64,000 nucleotides of DNA from Actinophytocola xinjiangensis. GTDB lineage: Bacteria; Actinomycetota; Actinomycetes; Mycobacteriales; Pseudonocardiaceae. The stretch spans positions 92,649 through 156,648 of the forward strand of contig NZ_MSIF01000022.1 in assembly GCF_001921215.1 (NCBI RefSeq), read 5' to 3'. Shown here in pieces: positions 23,678 through 32,103 of the stretch. Within the stretch, counting starts at the first letter, position 1. Each line of letters starts with the position of its first letter. The notes beneath the pieces were generated by a model. It had not been told where the DNA came from and made no database searches. It saw only the letters and a program-made list of their open reading frames with translations. Made by a program: the position numbers and the translations under genes.

Positions 23678-25471
23678 GTGGACGCAAGGATCTGGGCGCT
23701 TGCCGGGGTCGTGCTGGTCAGCGCCGCGACCTTCTACCTCGGCTACGTGTCGTCCCGGTCGGCCTCGACCACCCAGGACTTCCTGGTCGCCCGGCGCACG
23801 GTCCGGTCCCGGCGCAACGCGGCCGCGGTGTCCGGCGAGTACCTGTCGGCCGCCTCGTTCCTCGGCGTGGCGGGGCTGGTGCTCAAGGACGGTGCGGACG
23901 CCCTGTGGTACCCGGTCGGGTTCACCGCGGGCTACCTGGCGTTGATGCTGTTCGTGGCGGCGCCGCTGCGCCGCTCGGGCGCCTACACGCTGCCCGACTT
24001 CTGCGAGGCGCGGCTGGGTTCGCGCACGCTGCGCAACCTGGCGGCGGCGTTCGTGGTGTTCATCGGGATCCTCTACGTCGTCCCGCAGTTGCAGGCGGCG
24101 GGGCTGGCGTTCACCAGCATCACGACCCTGCCGAACTGGGTCGGCGCGCTGCTGGTGACGGTGATCGTGATCGTCAACGTCTTCGGTGGCGGCATGCGGG
24201 CGATCACCGTGGTGCAGGCGTTCCAGTACTGGCTCAAGCTGTTCGCGATCGCCGCGCCGACGTTCATCATGTGTGTGTTGTTCATCGGCAGCGGCGGCCC
24301 GAGGGGCGGGGAGATCGCCGGGCTGAGCGAGCCGCTGCCGCCGGCGTTCACCGAGAACACCACGCTGCACGTGGAGACGCCGGTGCTGCTGGAGGTGCAG
24401 GACACGGTCAAGCTGGTGGCCGGTGGCGTGGTGGACGGGGAGCGGGTCGGCGGTTCGGCGTACTGGACGCCGCTGGGCAGCCCCTACGAGGTGGACGCCG
24501 GCACCGAGCTGACCTTCTTCCAGGGCTCGGCGGTTCCGGTGGTGGTCGGGGCGCCGCCGACCAACGACCTGTGGCTGGTGCCCGGCGGCGAACCGGACGA
24601 CCTGTTCGGCACGTATTCGCTGATGTTCGCGCTGTTCCTGGGCACGATGGGCCTGCCGCACGTGCTGGTTCGCTTCTACACCAACCCGGACGGGCGGGCG
24701 GCGCGCCGCACGACGCTGCACGTGCTGATGCTGCTGGGCCTGTTCTACCTGTTCCCGATCATGCTCGGGGCGCTGTCGCGGCTCTACGTCCCGGAGTTGC
24801 TGGTGACCGGCCGCACCGACGCGGCGGTGCTGGAGCTGCCGATGAAGATCGCGTCGGGGGTGTGGGGGGAGATCCTGGGCGCGATCACCATGGCCGGCGC
24901 GTTCGCGGCGTTCCTGTCGACCTCCTCGGGCCTGGTGGTGAGCGTGTCCGGGGTGCTGTCGACCGACGTGCTGCGCGGGCGGGTGCGCGACTTCCGGTTC
25001 GCGACCGCGCTGGCCGGCGGGGCGCCGCTGGCGCTGGCGATCGTGCTGCGGCCCCAGGACATCACGATGTCGGTGGGGATGTCGTTCGCGCTGGCGGCCT
25101 CGACGTTCTGTCCGGTGCTGATGCTGGGCGTGTGGTGGCGGAAGCTGACCTGGGTGGGCGCGGCGGCGGGCATGGTGGTCGGCGGTGGGCTGGTGCTGAC
25201 CTCGCTGCTGCTGGACACGGTGAGCACGTTCACCGGCGACTGGGCGCCGATGATCTTCGGCCAGCCGGCGCTGATCACCGTGCCGGTCGCGTTCCTGACG
25301 GTGGTGCTGGTGAGCAAGGCGACGCAGAACCACCTGCCGGGCGACGTGGCGCAGATCCGGCTGCGGATGCACGCGCCGGACGGGCTCGGGTTCATCCGCG
25401 ACCGGGCCGTGGCCCGCTTCGGCACCCCGGAGGAGCGCGCGGGGTTGTCCGACGGCCGGCACCGCAAGTGA
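23678..25471 (+). CDS. Sodium:solute symporter (SSS), ActP-like, with large outer-loop insert
   Basis: 597 residues from GTG 23678. The SSS core is clear: TTQDFLVARRTV, AAVSGEYLSAASFLGVAGLVL, GGGMRAITVVQAFQYWLKL, TMGLPHVLVRFYTNPDG and AGAFAAFLSTSSGLVVSVSGVLSTD in order, with about 13 membrane segments. ActP relatives take up acetate, propionate or pyruvate with Na+ or H+. Between segments 6 and 7 lies an insert of about 95 residues (from GEIAGLSEPLPP to LWLVPGGEPDD), rich in beta-type residues, which the 30033 symporter lacks. The transporter follows a LytTR regulator and a DUF485-like gene. The substrate is not known. Confidence 0.85.
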   Translation: MDARIWALAGVVLVSAATFYLGYVSSRSASTTQDFLVARRTVRSRRNAAAVSGEYLSAASFLGVAGLVLKDGADALWYPVGFTAGYLALMLFVAAPLRRSGAYTLPDFCEARLGSRTLRNLAAAFVVFIGILYVVPQLQAAGLAFTSITTLPNWVGALLVTVIVIVNVFGGGMRAITVVQAFQYWLKLFAIAAPTFIMCVLFIGSGGPRGGEIAGLSEPLPPAFTENTTLHVETPVLLEVQDTVKLVAGGVVDGERVGGSAYWTPLGSPYEVDAGTELTFFQGSAVPVVVGAPPTNDLWLVPGGEPDDLFGTYSLMFALFLGTMGLPHVLVRFYTNPDGRAARRTTLHVLMLLGLFYLFPIMLGALSRLYVPELLVTGRTDAAVLELPMKIASGVWGEILGAITMAGAFAAFLSTSSGLVVSVSGVLSTDVLRGRVRDFRFATALAGGAPLALAIVLRPQDITMSVGMSFALAASTFCPVLMLGVWWRKLTWVGAAAGMVVGGGLVLTSLLLDTVSTFTGDWAPMIFGQPALITVPVAFLTVVLVSKATQNHLPGDVAQIRLRMHAPDGLGFIRDRAVARFGTPEERAGLSDGRHRK

Positions 25472-25535
25472 GATCGGTGTGAAGCCGTGGCATTACCATG
25501 CACCCCAGCCCCAGCCGCCGACGATGGGAGCGCTG

Positions 25536-26633
25536 ATGGCGGTGTCCGCCGACCGAGCGTCTGACGCGGTCCGCCAGCCGGCGAGGACGCGGCGTCCCTG
25601 GGCCAGGACCGACCCGGTGGCGGTGCTCAGTGCCGCCCGGCACATCGCCGACGAGCTGCGCGACGGTCTGGGCGGCTCCGGCGCGCGGGCCGCCGCCCGG
25701 GGGGTGCGCCGGCTGCTCGACGTGGACTGCGTCGGCATCGCCGACCTGTCCGGCCGGCCGATCTGGGCCCCGGCCGCCCCGCCCGGCGAGGGCTCGGCGG
25801 CAGCCGACGAGCTGGTCGAACAGGTCCTGCACACCGAGGCCAAGGGCGGCCGCCCGCCGCTGCTGGCGCTGCCGCTGCACGTGCACCACGAGCTGGCGGG
25901 CGTGCTGGTGGTGTTCGGCAACGCCCGCCGCTCGGCGGTTCGCGAGGCGGCCCGGTGGGTCGTCGAGTCGCTGGAGCGCGCCCGGCTGGAGGCCTCCGCC
26001 GAGCAGGCCGCGCAGGCCGAGCTGCGGGCGCTGCGCGCGGAGATCTCGCCGCACTTCGTGTACAACGCGCTGACCGTGATCTCGGCGCTGGTCAGCTCCG
26101 AGCCGGACCGCTCCCGCGAGCTGATGATCGACTTCGCCGACTACATCCGCTACAGCCTGGCCCGCCACGGCGAGTACACCACGGTCGCCGACGAGTTCCA
26201 CGCCATCGAGACCTACCTGGCGTTGCAGCGCGCGGTGCTCGGCGAGCGGCTGGCGGTGCAGGTGCGGGTCGCGCCGGAGGTGCTGGCCGTCGCCGTGCCC
26301 TACCTGGTGCTGCAACCGTTGGTGGAGAACGCGATCCGGCACGGCATCGAGCCGAGGGCGGGCACCGGGCAGGTCACCGTGCGCGGCGAGGCGCAGGGCA
26401 ACGACTGCGTGATCAGCGTCGAGGACGACGGCCTCGGCATGGACCCGGCGCTGGCCGAGGACATCCTGGCCGGCCGGGGCGGCTCGCACAGCGTCGGGTT
26501 GGCCAACGTGGACCGGCGGCTGCGCAACGTCTACGGCCCCTGGTACGGCCTGGTGGTGGAGACCGCGCCCGGCGAGGGCACCCGCGTGGTGGTGCGGATC
26601 CCGAGGTTCCAGCCGGGGGTGATGCCGGGATGA
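25536..26633 (+). CDS. LytS-type sensor histidine kinase (second)
   Basis: 365 residues from ATG 25536, which has GGGAG five nt upstream; GTG 25479 is in frame but poorer. No membrane segment is visible, so it is cytoplasmic, unlike the first kinase. A GAF-like domain spans about 35-155 (VRRLLDVDCVGIADLSGRPIW, LLALPLHVHHELAGVLVVFG). The phosphoacceptor block is EISPHFVYNALTVISALV, followed by LVENAIRHGIEP, EDDGLGMD and VGLANVDRRLR. The start of the regulator gene overlaps its stop (ATGA), so the pair is coupled. It shares clear identity with the first kinase in the transmitter part. Confidence 0.88.
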   Translation: MAVSADRASDAVRQPARTRRPWARTDPVAVLSAARHIADELRDGLGGSGARAAARGVRRLLDVDCVGIADLSGRPIWAPAAPPGEGSAAADELVEQVLHTEAKGGRPPLLALPLHVHHELAGVLVVFGNARRSAVREAARWVVESLERARLEASAEQAAQAELRALRAEISPHFVYNALTVISALVSSEPDRSRELMIDFADYIRYSLARHGEYTTVADEFHAIETYLALQRAVLGERLAVQVRVAPEVLAVAVPYLVLQPLVENAIRHGIEPRAGTGQVTVRGEAQGNDCVISVEDDGLGMDPALAEDILAGRGGSHSVGLANVDRRLRNVYGPWYGLVVETAPGEGTRVVVRIPRFQPGVMPG

Positions 26634-27400
26634 GCGGTCTGACCGTGCTGGCGGTGGACGACGTCCCGCCCGCGCTCGACGAGCTGTGCCGGCTGCTGCG
26701 CGAGGCACCGGAGGTCGCCGACGTCGCCGGCGCCGGCGACTCGACGGCCGCGCTGCGGATGATCCAGTCGGGCCGCTTCGACGCGGTGTTCCTGGACATC
26801 TCGATGCCCGGCCTGGACGGCCTGGAGCTGGCGTCCTTACTGGCCAGGCTCAACGAGCCGCCGGCGATCGTGTTCGTCACCGCCTACGAGCAGCACGCGG
26901 TGGCCGCGTTCGGCATCGGCGCGGTGGACTACCTGCTCAAGCCGGTGCGCGCGGAGCGGCTGGCGGACGCGCTGGCCAGGATCAGGCGGGTGCTGCCCTC
27001 GCGCGCGCGGCCGGCCGAGGAGTACCCGGCGACCCCGGACGCGATGGCGGCGTTGCCGGTCGAGTCGGCGGGGCGCACGCGGTACGTGCGGCGCGGCGAG
27101 GTCCGGTTCGTCGCCGCGCACGGCGACTACGTGCGGCTGCACGCGGTGTCGGGCGTGCACCTGGTGCGGATGCCGATCTCGCGGCTGGAGGAGTACTGGG
27201 GTCCGGCGGGGTTCGTCCGGGTGCACCGGGGCTACCTGGTGTCGCTGGACGCCGTGCGCGAGCTGCGCAGCGACTCGGTCGGCGGGCTGCTGGCCCACAC
27301 CGACCTGGGCGATGTGCCGGTGAGCCGCCGGCACGCCCGCGAGCTGCGGGAGCGCTTACTCGCGGCGGCCAAGCGCGGGCAGCTGGAACGGCGGCCGTAG
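26630..27400 (+). CDS. LytTR-family response regulator (second)
   Basis: 256 residues; ATG 26630 overlaps the kinase stop as ATGA. The receiver has VLAVDDVPPALDEL, VFLDISMPGLDGLEL with the phospho-Asp near 54, FVTAYEQHAVAAF and LKPVRAERL. The LytTR domain at about 145-250 has VRFVAAHGDYVRLHAVSGVHLVRM in parts, FVRVHRGYLVSLDAV and VPVSRRHARELRERL. It should activate or repress the DUF485-like and symporter genes that follow without a gap. Its DNA-contact residues differ only modestly from those of the first regulator, so overlap of targets is possible. Confidence 0.9.
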   Translation: MSGLTVLAVDDVPPALDELCRLLREAPEVADVAGAGDSTAALRMIQSGRFDAVFLDISMPGLDGLELASLLARLNEPPAIVFVTAYEQHAVAAFGIGAVDYLLKPVRAERLADALARIRRVLPSRARPAEEYPATPDAMAALPVESAGRTRYVRRGEVRFVAAHGDYVRLHAVSGVHLVRMPISRLEEYWGPAGFVRVHRGYLVSLDAVRELRSDSVGGLLAHTDLGDVPVSRRHARELRERLLAAAKRGQLERRP

Positions 27401-27750
27401 TGCCCGGTCACCGGCGGGTGGCGGTGATGAGTCCGCAGACCAGGCTCGCGCACTCCCGTCGCCGCGCGCGCGGCCGGTGGCGGGTGCCCAAGCTCGACCC
27501 GGCGGGGGCGGCGCGGGCGGCCGAGTTGTACCGCCGCCAGCGCGCGCTGGCGATCGCCCCGCTGGCCCTGCTGTTCGCCGGGATCCTCGGCCTGCCGTTG
27601 GTGTTCGCCCTGTTCCCGGGGCTGGACCAGGTGCGGCTGCTGGGTGTCCCGGTGTCCTGGCTGACGCTGGCGGTGTTGCCGTACCCGGCGCTGACCCTGT
27701 TGGCCCGCTGGCAGTTGCGGCGCGCGGAACGCGCCGAGGACACCCCGTGA
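27400..27750 (+). CDS. DUF485-like two-TM symporter partner (second)
   Basis: 116 residues from GTG 27400, which shares a base with the regulator stop (TAGTG); ATG 27427 is an alternative that loses nine residues. A basic leader (HSRRRARGRWRVPKLDP) precedes AAELYRRQRALAIAPLALLF, and two membrane helices lie near 50-70 and 82-98 (LTLAVLPYPALTLLARW). The layout matches the 23225 product. Its stop overlaps the symporter start by 4 bp (GTGA), so the two are made together, as expected for a small partner subunit. Confidence 0.7.
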   Translation: MPGHRRVAVMSPQTRLAHSRRRARGRWRVPKLDPAGAARAAELYRRQRALAIAPLALLFAGILGLPLVFALFPGLDQVRLLGVPVSWLTLAVLPYPALTLLARWQLRRAERAEDTP

Positions 27751-29456
27751 TCCTGGCCTTCGCGGTGGCGCCGGTGGTGCTGGTGACGTTGCTGATCGGT
27801 CTGCGTGGGGTGGCCGCCATGCGGACGACGTCGGACTTCCTGGTGGCCTCGCGGCGGGTCTCGCCGCTGCTGAACTCGGCGGCGGTGTCCGGGGAGTACC
27901 TGTCGGCGGCCAGTTTCCTGGGGGTCGCCGGGCTGATCGTCAAGGACGGCATCGGCGCGCTGTGGTATCCGGTGGGTTTCACCGCGGGCTACATCGCGAT
28001 GCTGGTGCTGGTGGCCGCGCCGATGCGCCGCTCGGGGGCGTTGACCGTGCCGGACTTCGCCGAGGCCCGGTTGGCCTCGCCGGCGCTGCGGCGGATGACG
28101 GCGGTGGTCATCCTGGTGATCGGCGGGTTGTACCTGGTGCCGCAGTTCCGCACGGCCGGGCTGGTGCTCAGCGCGGTCAGCGAGACGCCGTACTGGGTGG
28201 GGGTGGTGGTCGCCGGTACCGGGGTGGCGATCACGTTGGCGTTGGGCGGGATGCGTGCGGCGACCTATGTGCAGGCGTTCCAGTTCGTGTTGAAGCTGGT
28301 GTTGTTCATCGTGCCGGCGGTGTGGTTGCTGGTCCAGGTGGGTCCGTCGGTGCGCCACGACGCGGTGCACCCGGCGGAGTTCACCGAGTTCGAGCGGGAC
28401 ACCCGGGTGGTCTTCCGGGTGGGCACGACGCTGGACTTCACCGAGCCGACGACCGTCCACGTCGGACAGGAAACCCGGGTCGTCGACGGCACCTGGGACG
28501 TCCCGCAGGGCGCGAAGGTCGTCTTCCCGCGCGGCGCGACGGTGCCCGAGGTGGCCGGCGAGGCCCGCCCGGGCGGCACCGAGTGGGAACGGCCGCTGCT
28601 GGACATCTCCGACGCCGGTCACCCGCTGCTGTCGACCTGGGCGCTGGTGGTGGCGCTGGCCCTGGGGACGATGGGGCTGCCGCACGTGATCATGCGTTTC
28701 CACACCAGCCCCGACGGCCGGGCCGCGCGGCGCACGGCGGCCATCACGGTGGGGCTGCTCAGCGTCTTCTACCTGTTCCCGGGGATCTACGGGGTGCTCG
28801 GCCACGTGCTGGTGCCCCAGCTCTACCTGTCGGGCGCGACCGACACGGCCGTGGTCGCGCTGCCGGCGCAGGTCGACGCCGGTTGGCAGGGCGGCCTGTT
28901 CACCGCGTTGTTGACCGGCGGCGCGTTCGCGGCGTTCCTGGCGACCTCGCTCGGGCTGGTGCTGGTGGTGTCCGGGGCGATCTCGCACGATCTGCTGCCC
29001 GGCGGCCTGAGCCGGCTGCGGGTGACCGTGCTGATCGTGTCGGCTGCGGTGGTCCTGTTGGCGCTCTCGGCGATCCGCCTGGACGCGGGCGTCCTGGTGA
29101 CCTGGGGTTTCACCGTGGCGGCGTCGACGTTCTGCCCGTTGCTGGTGCTGGGGATCTGGTGGCCGAGGCTGACCGTGGCGGGGGCGATGTCCGGGGTGCT
29201 GGTGGGACTGTTCGCCTCGTCGGGGGCGATCGCCGGCACGTTGTTCGGGCTGCCGGTGCACGGGTGGCTGGCGATCCTGGTGGCCCAGCCGGCGCCGTGG
29301 TCGGTGCCGCTGGCGTTCCTGACGATGGTCGTGGTGTCGCTGCGCGGCCGGCCGCCGTCGTGGGCACGGACGGCGATGCTGCGGCTGCACCTGAACGAGG
29401 ACCGTCCGGTCACCGAGGCGGACCGGTTTCGCGAGTTGCGCGACGGTCGAGGCTGA
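27747..29456 (+). CDS. Sodium:solute symporter (SSS), ActP-like (second), with outer-loop insert
   Basis: 569 residues from GTG 27747. The SSS motifs repeat those of the first copy: TTSDFLVASRRVSPLL, AAVSGEYLSAASFLGVAGLIV, LGGMRAATYVQAFQFVLKL, LGTMGLPHVIMRFHTSPDG and TGGAFAAFLATSLGLVLVVSGA. It too has an insert of about 100 residues between segments 6 and 7 (from HPAEFTEFERDT to WERPLLDISDAGHP), with repeated T-T-V-H-V and V-V-D-G-T-W strands. It is coupled to its DUF485-like partner and to the second kinase/regulator pair, so the five genes from 25536 on form one operon. The substrate is not known. Confidence 0.85.
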   Translation: MILAFAVAPVVLVTLLIGLRGVAAMRTTSDFLVASRRVSPLLNSAAVSGEYLSAASFLGVAGLIVKDGIGALWYPVGFTAGYIAMLVLVAAPMRRSGALTVPDFAEARLASPALRRMTAVVILVIGGLYLVPQFRTAGLVLSAVSETPYWVGVVVAGTGVAITLALGGMRAATYVQAFQFVLKLVLFIVPAVWLLVQVGPSVRHDAVHPAEFTEFERDTRVVFRVGTTLDFTEPTTVHVGQETRVVDGTWDVPQGAKVVFPRGATVPEVAGEARPGGTEWERPLLDISDAGHPLLSTWALVVALALGTMGLPHVIMRFHTSPDGRAARRTAAITVGLLSVFYLFPGIYGVLGHVLVPQLYLSGATDTAVVALPAQVDAGWQGGLFTALLTGGAFAAFLATSLGLVLVVSGAISHDLLPGGLSRLRVTVLIVSAAVVLLALSAIRLDAGVLVTWGFTVAASTFCPLLVLGIWWPRLTVAGAMSGVLVGLFASSGAIAGTLFGLPVHGWLAILVAQPAPWSVPLAFLTMVVVSLRGRPPSWARTAMLRLHLNEDRPVTEADRFRELRDGRG

Positions 29457-29571
29457 TCAGCGGCCCGTTTACCCGGTTGGCCGCCGTGTAATCACCCGGA
29501 CGGAGTAGACTTCCGACAGTCACCTGGGGTTGATCAGAACGTGACGTGCGCCACTCGACGCGCCAAACATG

Positions 29572-29592
29572 CCGTTCGTCGACCGTTCGTCG
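29572..29592. promoter_or_regulatory. Tandem 10-bp direct repeats upstream of the third symporter operon
   Basis: CCGTTCGTCG occurs at 29572-29581 and again at 29583-29592, an 11-bp period that puts both copies on one face of the helix. It lies about 100 bp before the DUF485 gene. LytTR regulators bind direct repeats, so this is a candidate site, though the usual spacing is about two turns. The 235-bp gap also holds CGTGACGTGCGCCACT (29540-29555), a weak match to Crp/GlxR sites. Confidence 0.4.
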
Positions 29593-29691
29593 TGGCTGCG
29601 AGCGGTTGATCTGTCGGCGATTCAGCTAACAAGATCACCTCCATAGGGTCGAATGAACGTTTTTCTCGTTCACCCGGCCGCAGGAGGCACA

Positions 29692-30036
29692 GTGAGTAGT
29701 CCGGACCAGGAGCCGCCGCCGACGTCGGGTCCCGATTGGGCGACGATCCAGGACAGCGCGGAGTTCGTCGAGCTGCGGAAACGGTTGCGGGGCTTCGTTT
29801 TCCCGATGACCGTCGCCTTCCTCGTCTGGTACCTGCTGTACGTGTTGCTGTCCGACTACGCGCACGACTTCATGTCGACGAAGGTCGTCGGGAACATCAA
29901 CATCGGCCTGATCTTCGGCCTGCTGCAGTTCGTCTCCACGTTCCTGATCACCAGCCTGTACGTGCGCCACGCCAACCGGAAGCTCGACCCGGTGGCCGAG
30001 AAGATCCGTGAGGACATCGAGGGGGACCAGCAGTGA
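29692..30036 (+). CDS. DUF485 family two-TM protein, ActP partner
   Basis: 114 residues from GTG 29692, which has a perfect AGGAGG four nt upstream; an in-frame ATG at 29653 is rejected for that reason. The DUF485 pattern is complete: FVELRKRLRGFVFPMTVAFLVWYLLYVLLSDYA in sequence of helix and first TM, MSTKVVGNINIGLIFGLLQFVSTFLITSLYV as second TM, then ANRKLDPVAEKIRED. The symporter start overlaps its stop as GTGA. Among the three copies this one is closest to the classical YjcH-type partner of ActP. Confidence 0.9.
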   Translation: MSSPDQEPPPTSGPDWATIQDSAEFVELRKRLRGFVFPMTVAFLVWYLLYVLLSDYAHDFMSTKVVGNINIGLIFGLLQFVSTFLITSLYVRHANRKLDPVAEKIREDIEGDQQ

Positions 30037-31652
30037 GCGACACCATGGTCCTCGCCCAGAGCGTCGAGGGCAGCAACCCGTGGCTGAACATGGGCATCTT
30101 CGCCCTGTTCGTCGTGGTGACCCTGTTCATCGTCTTCCGCGCCAGCCGCACGTCCAAGACCGCCGTCGACTACTACGCCGCCGGCCACTCGTTCACCGGC
30201 GCGCAGAACGGCATCGCGATCTCCGGTGACTACCTGTCGGCCGCGTCGTTCCTCGGCATCGCCGGGGCCATCGCGCTCAACGGCTACGACGGGTTCCTCT
30301 ACTCCATCGGCTTCCTGGTGGCCTGGCTGATCGCCCTGCTGCTGGTCGCCGAACTGCTGCGCAACACCGGCAAGTACACGATGGGCGACGTGCTGGCGTT
30401 CCGGATGCGCCAGCGCCCGGTCCGCGCGGCCGCCGCGACCTCGACGCTGGTCGTGTCGTTCTTCTACCTGCTGGCGCAGATGGCCGGCGCGGGCGGTCTG
30501 GTCGCGCTGCTGCTGGGCATCGACAGCACCGCCGGCCAGGCACTGGTGATCGCCGTCGTCGGCGCCATCATGATCGTCTATGTGATCATCGGCGGCATGC
30601 GCGGCACCACCTGGGTGCAGATCATCAAGGCCACGCTGCTGATCATCGGCGCGTTCGCGATGACCGTCTGGGTGCTGGGCAAGTACGGCTTCAACCTGTC
30701 CAGCCTGCTCGGCGACGCGGTCGCCAAGGTCGGCGAGGGCGGCCAGCGGCTGCTCGACCCCGGCGGCCAGTACGGCCTGACCGGCACGACCAAGCTGGAC
30801 TTCGTGTCGCTGGCGCTGGCCCTGGTGCTCGGCACCGCCGGCCTGCCGCACATCCTGATGCGCTTCTACACGGTGCCCACGGCCAAGGAGGCCCGCAAGT
30901 CGGTCGTCTGGGCGATCTGGCTGATCGGCATCTTCTACCTGTTCACCCTGGTCCTTGGCTACGGCGCCGGCGCGCTGGTCGGCCCGGAGACGATCGCCAA
31001 CGCCCCCGGCGGCCCGAACTCCGCCGCCCCGCTGCTGGCCTACGCCCTGGGCGGGACGGTGCTGCTGGGCATCATCGCCGCGGTGGCGTTCGCGACGATC
31101 CTGGCGGTGGTCGCCGGCCTGACGATCACCGCGTCGGCCTCCTTCGCCCACGACATCTACGCCAACGTGATCAAGAAGGGCGCGGCAGACGACAAGGCGG
31201 CGGAGGTCCGGGTCGCCCGGATCACCGCGCTGGTCATCGGCGCGGTGGCGATCGTCGGCGGCATCGTGGCCAACGGCCAGAACATCGCGTTCCTGGTGGC
31301 CCTGGCCTTCGCCGTGGCCGCGTCGGCGAACCTGCCGACGATCCTCTACTCGCTGTTCTGGAAGCGGTTCAACACCCAGGGCGCGCTGTGGAGCATCTAC
31401 GGCGGCCTGATCATCTGCATCGTGCTGATCGTCTTCTCACCGGCGGTCTCCGGCGGCAAGACCCCGATGATCAGCGGCGTGGACTTCCACTGGTTCCCGC
31501 TGTCCAACCCCGGCATCGTGTCGATCCCGGCGGCCTTCCTGCTCGGCTACCTCGGCACGATCCTGTCCAAGGACCGCGACGACGCGAAGTACGCCGAGAT
31601 GGAGGTCCGCTCGCTCACCGGCGCCCACGCCGAGAAGGCGGTCAACCACTAG
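30033..31652 (+). CDS. actP: Cation/acetate symporter, ActP/MctC type
   Basis: 539 residues. It has the canonical 13-segment SSS layout with VDYYAAGHSFTGAQNGIAISGDYLS cut into its usual blocks, AASFLGIAGAIALNGYDG, GGMRGTTWVQIIKATLLIIG, TAGLPHILMRFYTVP and ATILAVVAGLTITASASFAHD. ActP/MctC proteins take up acetate, propionate or pyruvate with a cation. It lacks the outer insert of the other two symporters: the loop after segment 6 is only about 45 residues (NLSSLLGDAVAKVGEGG). It is coupled to a DUF485 gene and ends at a strong terminator. No regulator is adjacent, but the LytTR pairs upstream may control it. Confidence 0.92.
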   Translation: MSDTMVLAQSVEGSNPWLNMGIFALFVVVTLFIVFRASRTSKTAVDYYAAGHSFTGAQNGIAISGDYLSAASFLGIAGAIALNGYDGFLYSIGFLVAWLIALLLVAELLRNTGKYTMGDVLAFRMRQRPVRAAAATSTLVVSFFYLLAQMAGAGGLVALLLGIDSTAGQALVIAVVGAIMIVYVIIGGMRGTTWVQIIKATLLIIGAFAMTVWVLGKYGFNLSSLLGDAVAKVGEGGQRLLDPGGQYGLTGTTKLDFVSLALALVLGTAGLPHILMRFYTVPTAKEARKSVVWAIWLIGIFYLFTLVLGYGAGALVGPETIANAPGGPNSAAPLLAYALGGTVLLGIIAAVAFATILAVVAGLTITASASFAHDIYANVIKKGAADDKAAEVRVARITALVIGAVAIVGGIVANGQNIAFLVALAFAVAASANLPTILYSLFWKRFNTQGALWSIYGGLIICIVLIVFSPAVSGGKTPMISGVDFHWFPLSNPGIVSIPAAFLLGYLGTILSKDRDDAKYAEMEVRSLTGAHAEKAVNH

Positions 31653-31663
31653 ACCGGTCCCCT

Positions 31664-31701
31664 GAGCCCCCACTCCCGTTCACCCCCGGGAGTGGGGGCT
31701 C
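31664..31701 (+). terminator. Intrinsic-type terminator after actP
   Basis: GAGCCCCCACTCCCG (31664-31678) pairs perfectly with CGGGAGTGGGGGCTC (31687-31701) over an 8-nt loop, 12 bp after the stop codon. No long T tract follows. Confidence 0.75.
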
Positions 31702-31763
31702 GTCGGTGTTCCTGGCAAGTTCACGGGCGTCCTACGGGCCGGCGTGGCAGCATCGGGAGCGTG

Positions 31764-32102
31764 ATGCCATCGCAGGTGCCTTCCGTGTCCGTGCCCGAGC
31801 TGCCGGCCGAGCTGCCGGCCGAGACCACCCTGCTCGACGTCCGCGAGCAGGACGAGTGGGACGCCGGCCACGCGCCCCAGGCGCTGCACATCCCGATGGG
31901 CGAGCTGGCCGGCCGCCTCGGCGAGCTGCCCGAGGACCGGGACGTGCTGGTCATCTGCCGTTCCGGCGGACGGTCGGCGCGGGTGACCGAGTACCTCAAC
32001 GCCAACGGCTGGGACGCGCGCAACGTCGACGGCGGCATGCGGTCCTGGCAGTCCGCCGGCCGCCCGCTGGCCGCCGACACCGGTACCCCCGAGGTCATCT
32101 GA
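31764..32102 (+). CDS. Single-domain rhodanese-like sulfurtransferase
   Basis: 112 residues from ATG 31764 (GTG 31761 is adjacent). The rhodanese fold is complete: TTLLDVREQDEWDAGHAPQALHIPMGE in parts, and the active-site loop CRSGGRSA, with Cys as the sulfur carrier followed by the small CRSGxRS type loop. GWDARNVDGGMRSW closes the domain. Single-domain rhodaneses move sulfane sulfur to acceptors such as cyanide, thioredoxin or sulfur-transfer proteins. It lies just after the actP terminator and 1 bp ahead of the DUF4328 gene. The physiological partner is unknown. Confidence 0.9.
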   Translation: MPSQVPSVSVPELPAELPAETTLLDVREQDEWDAGHAPQALHIPMGELAGRLGELPEDRDVLVICRSGGRSARVTEYLNANGWDARNVDGGMRSWQSAGRPLAADTGTPEVI

Positions 32103-32103
32103 C

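Noticed and set aside
22409..25462. 1017-residue minus-strand frame over the symporter genes
   Set aside because: It is a high-GC antisense shadow of well-supported genes, rich in His/Arg/Gln with no domain.
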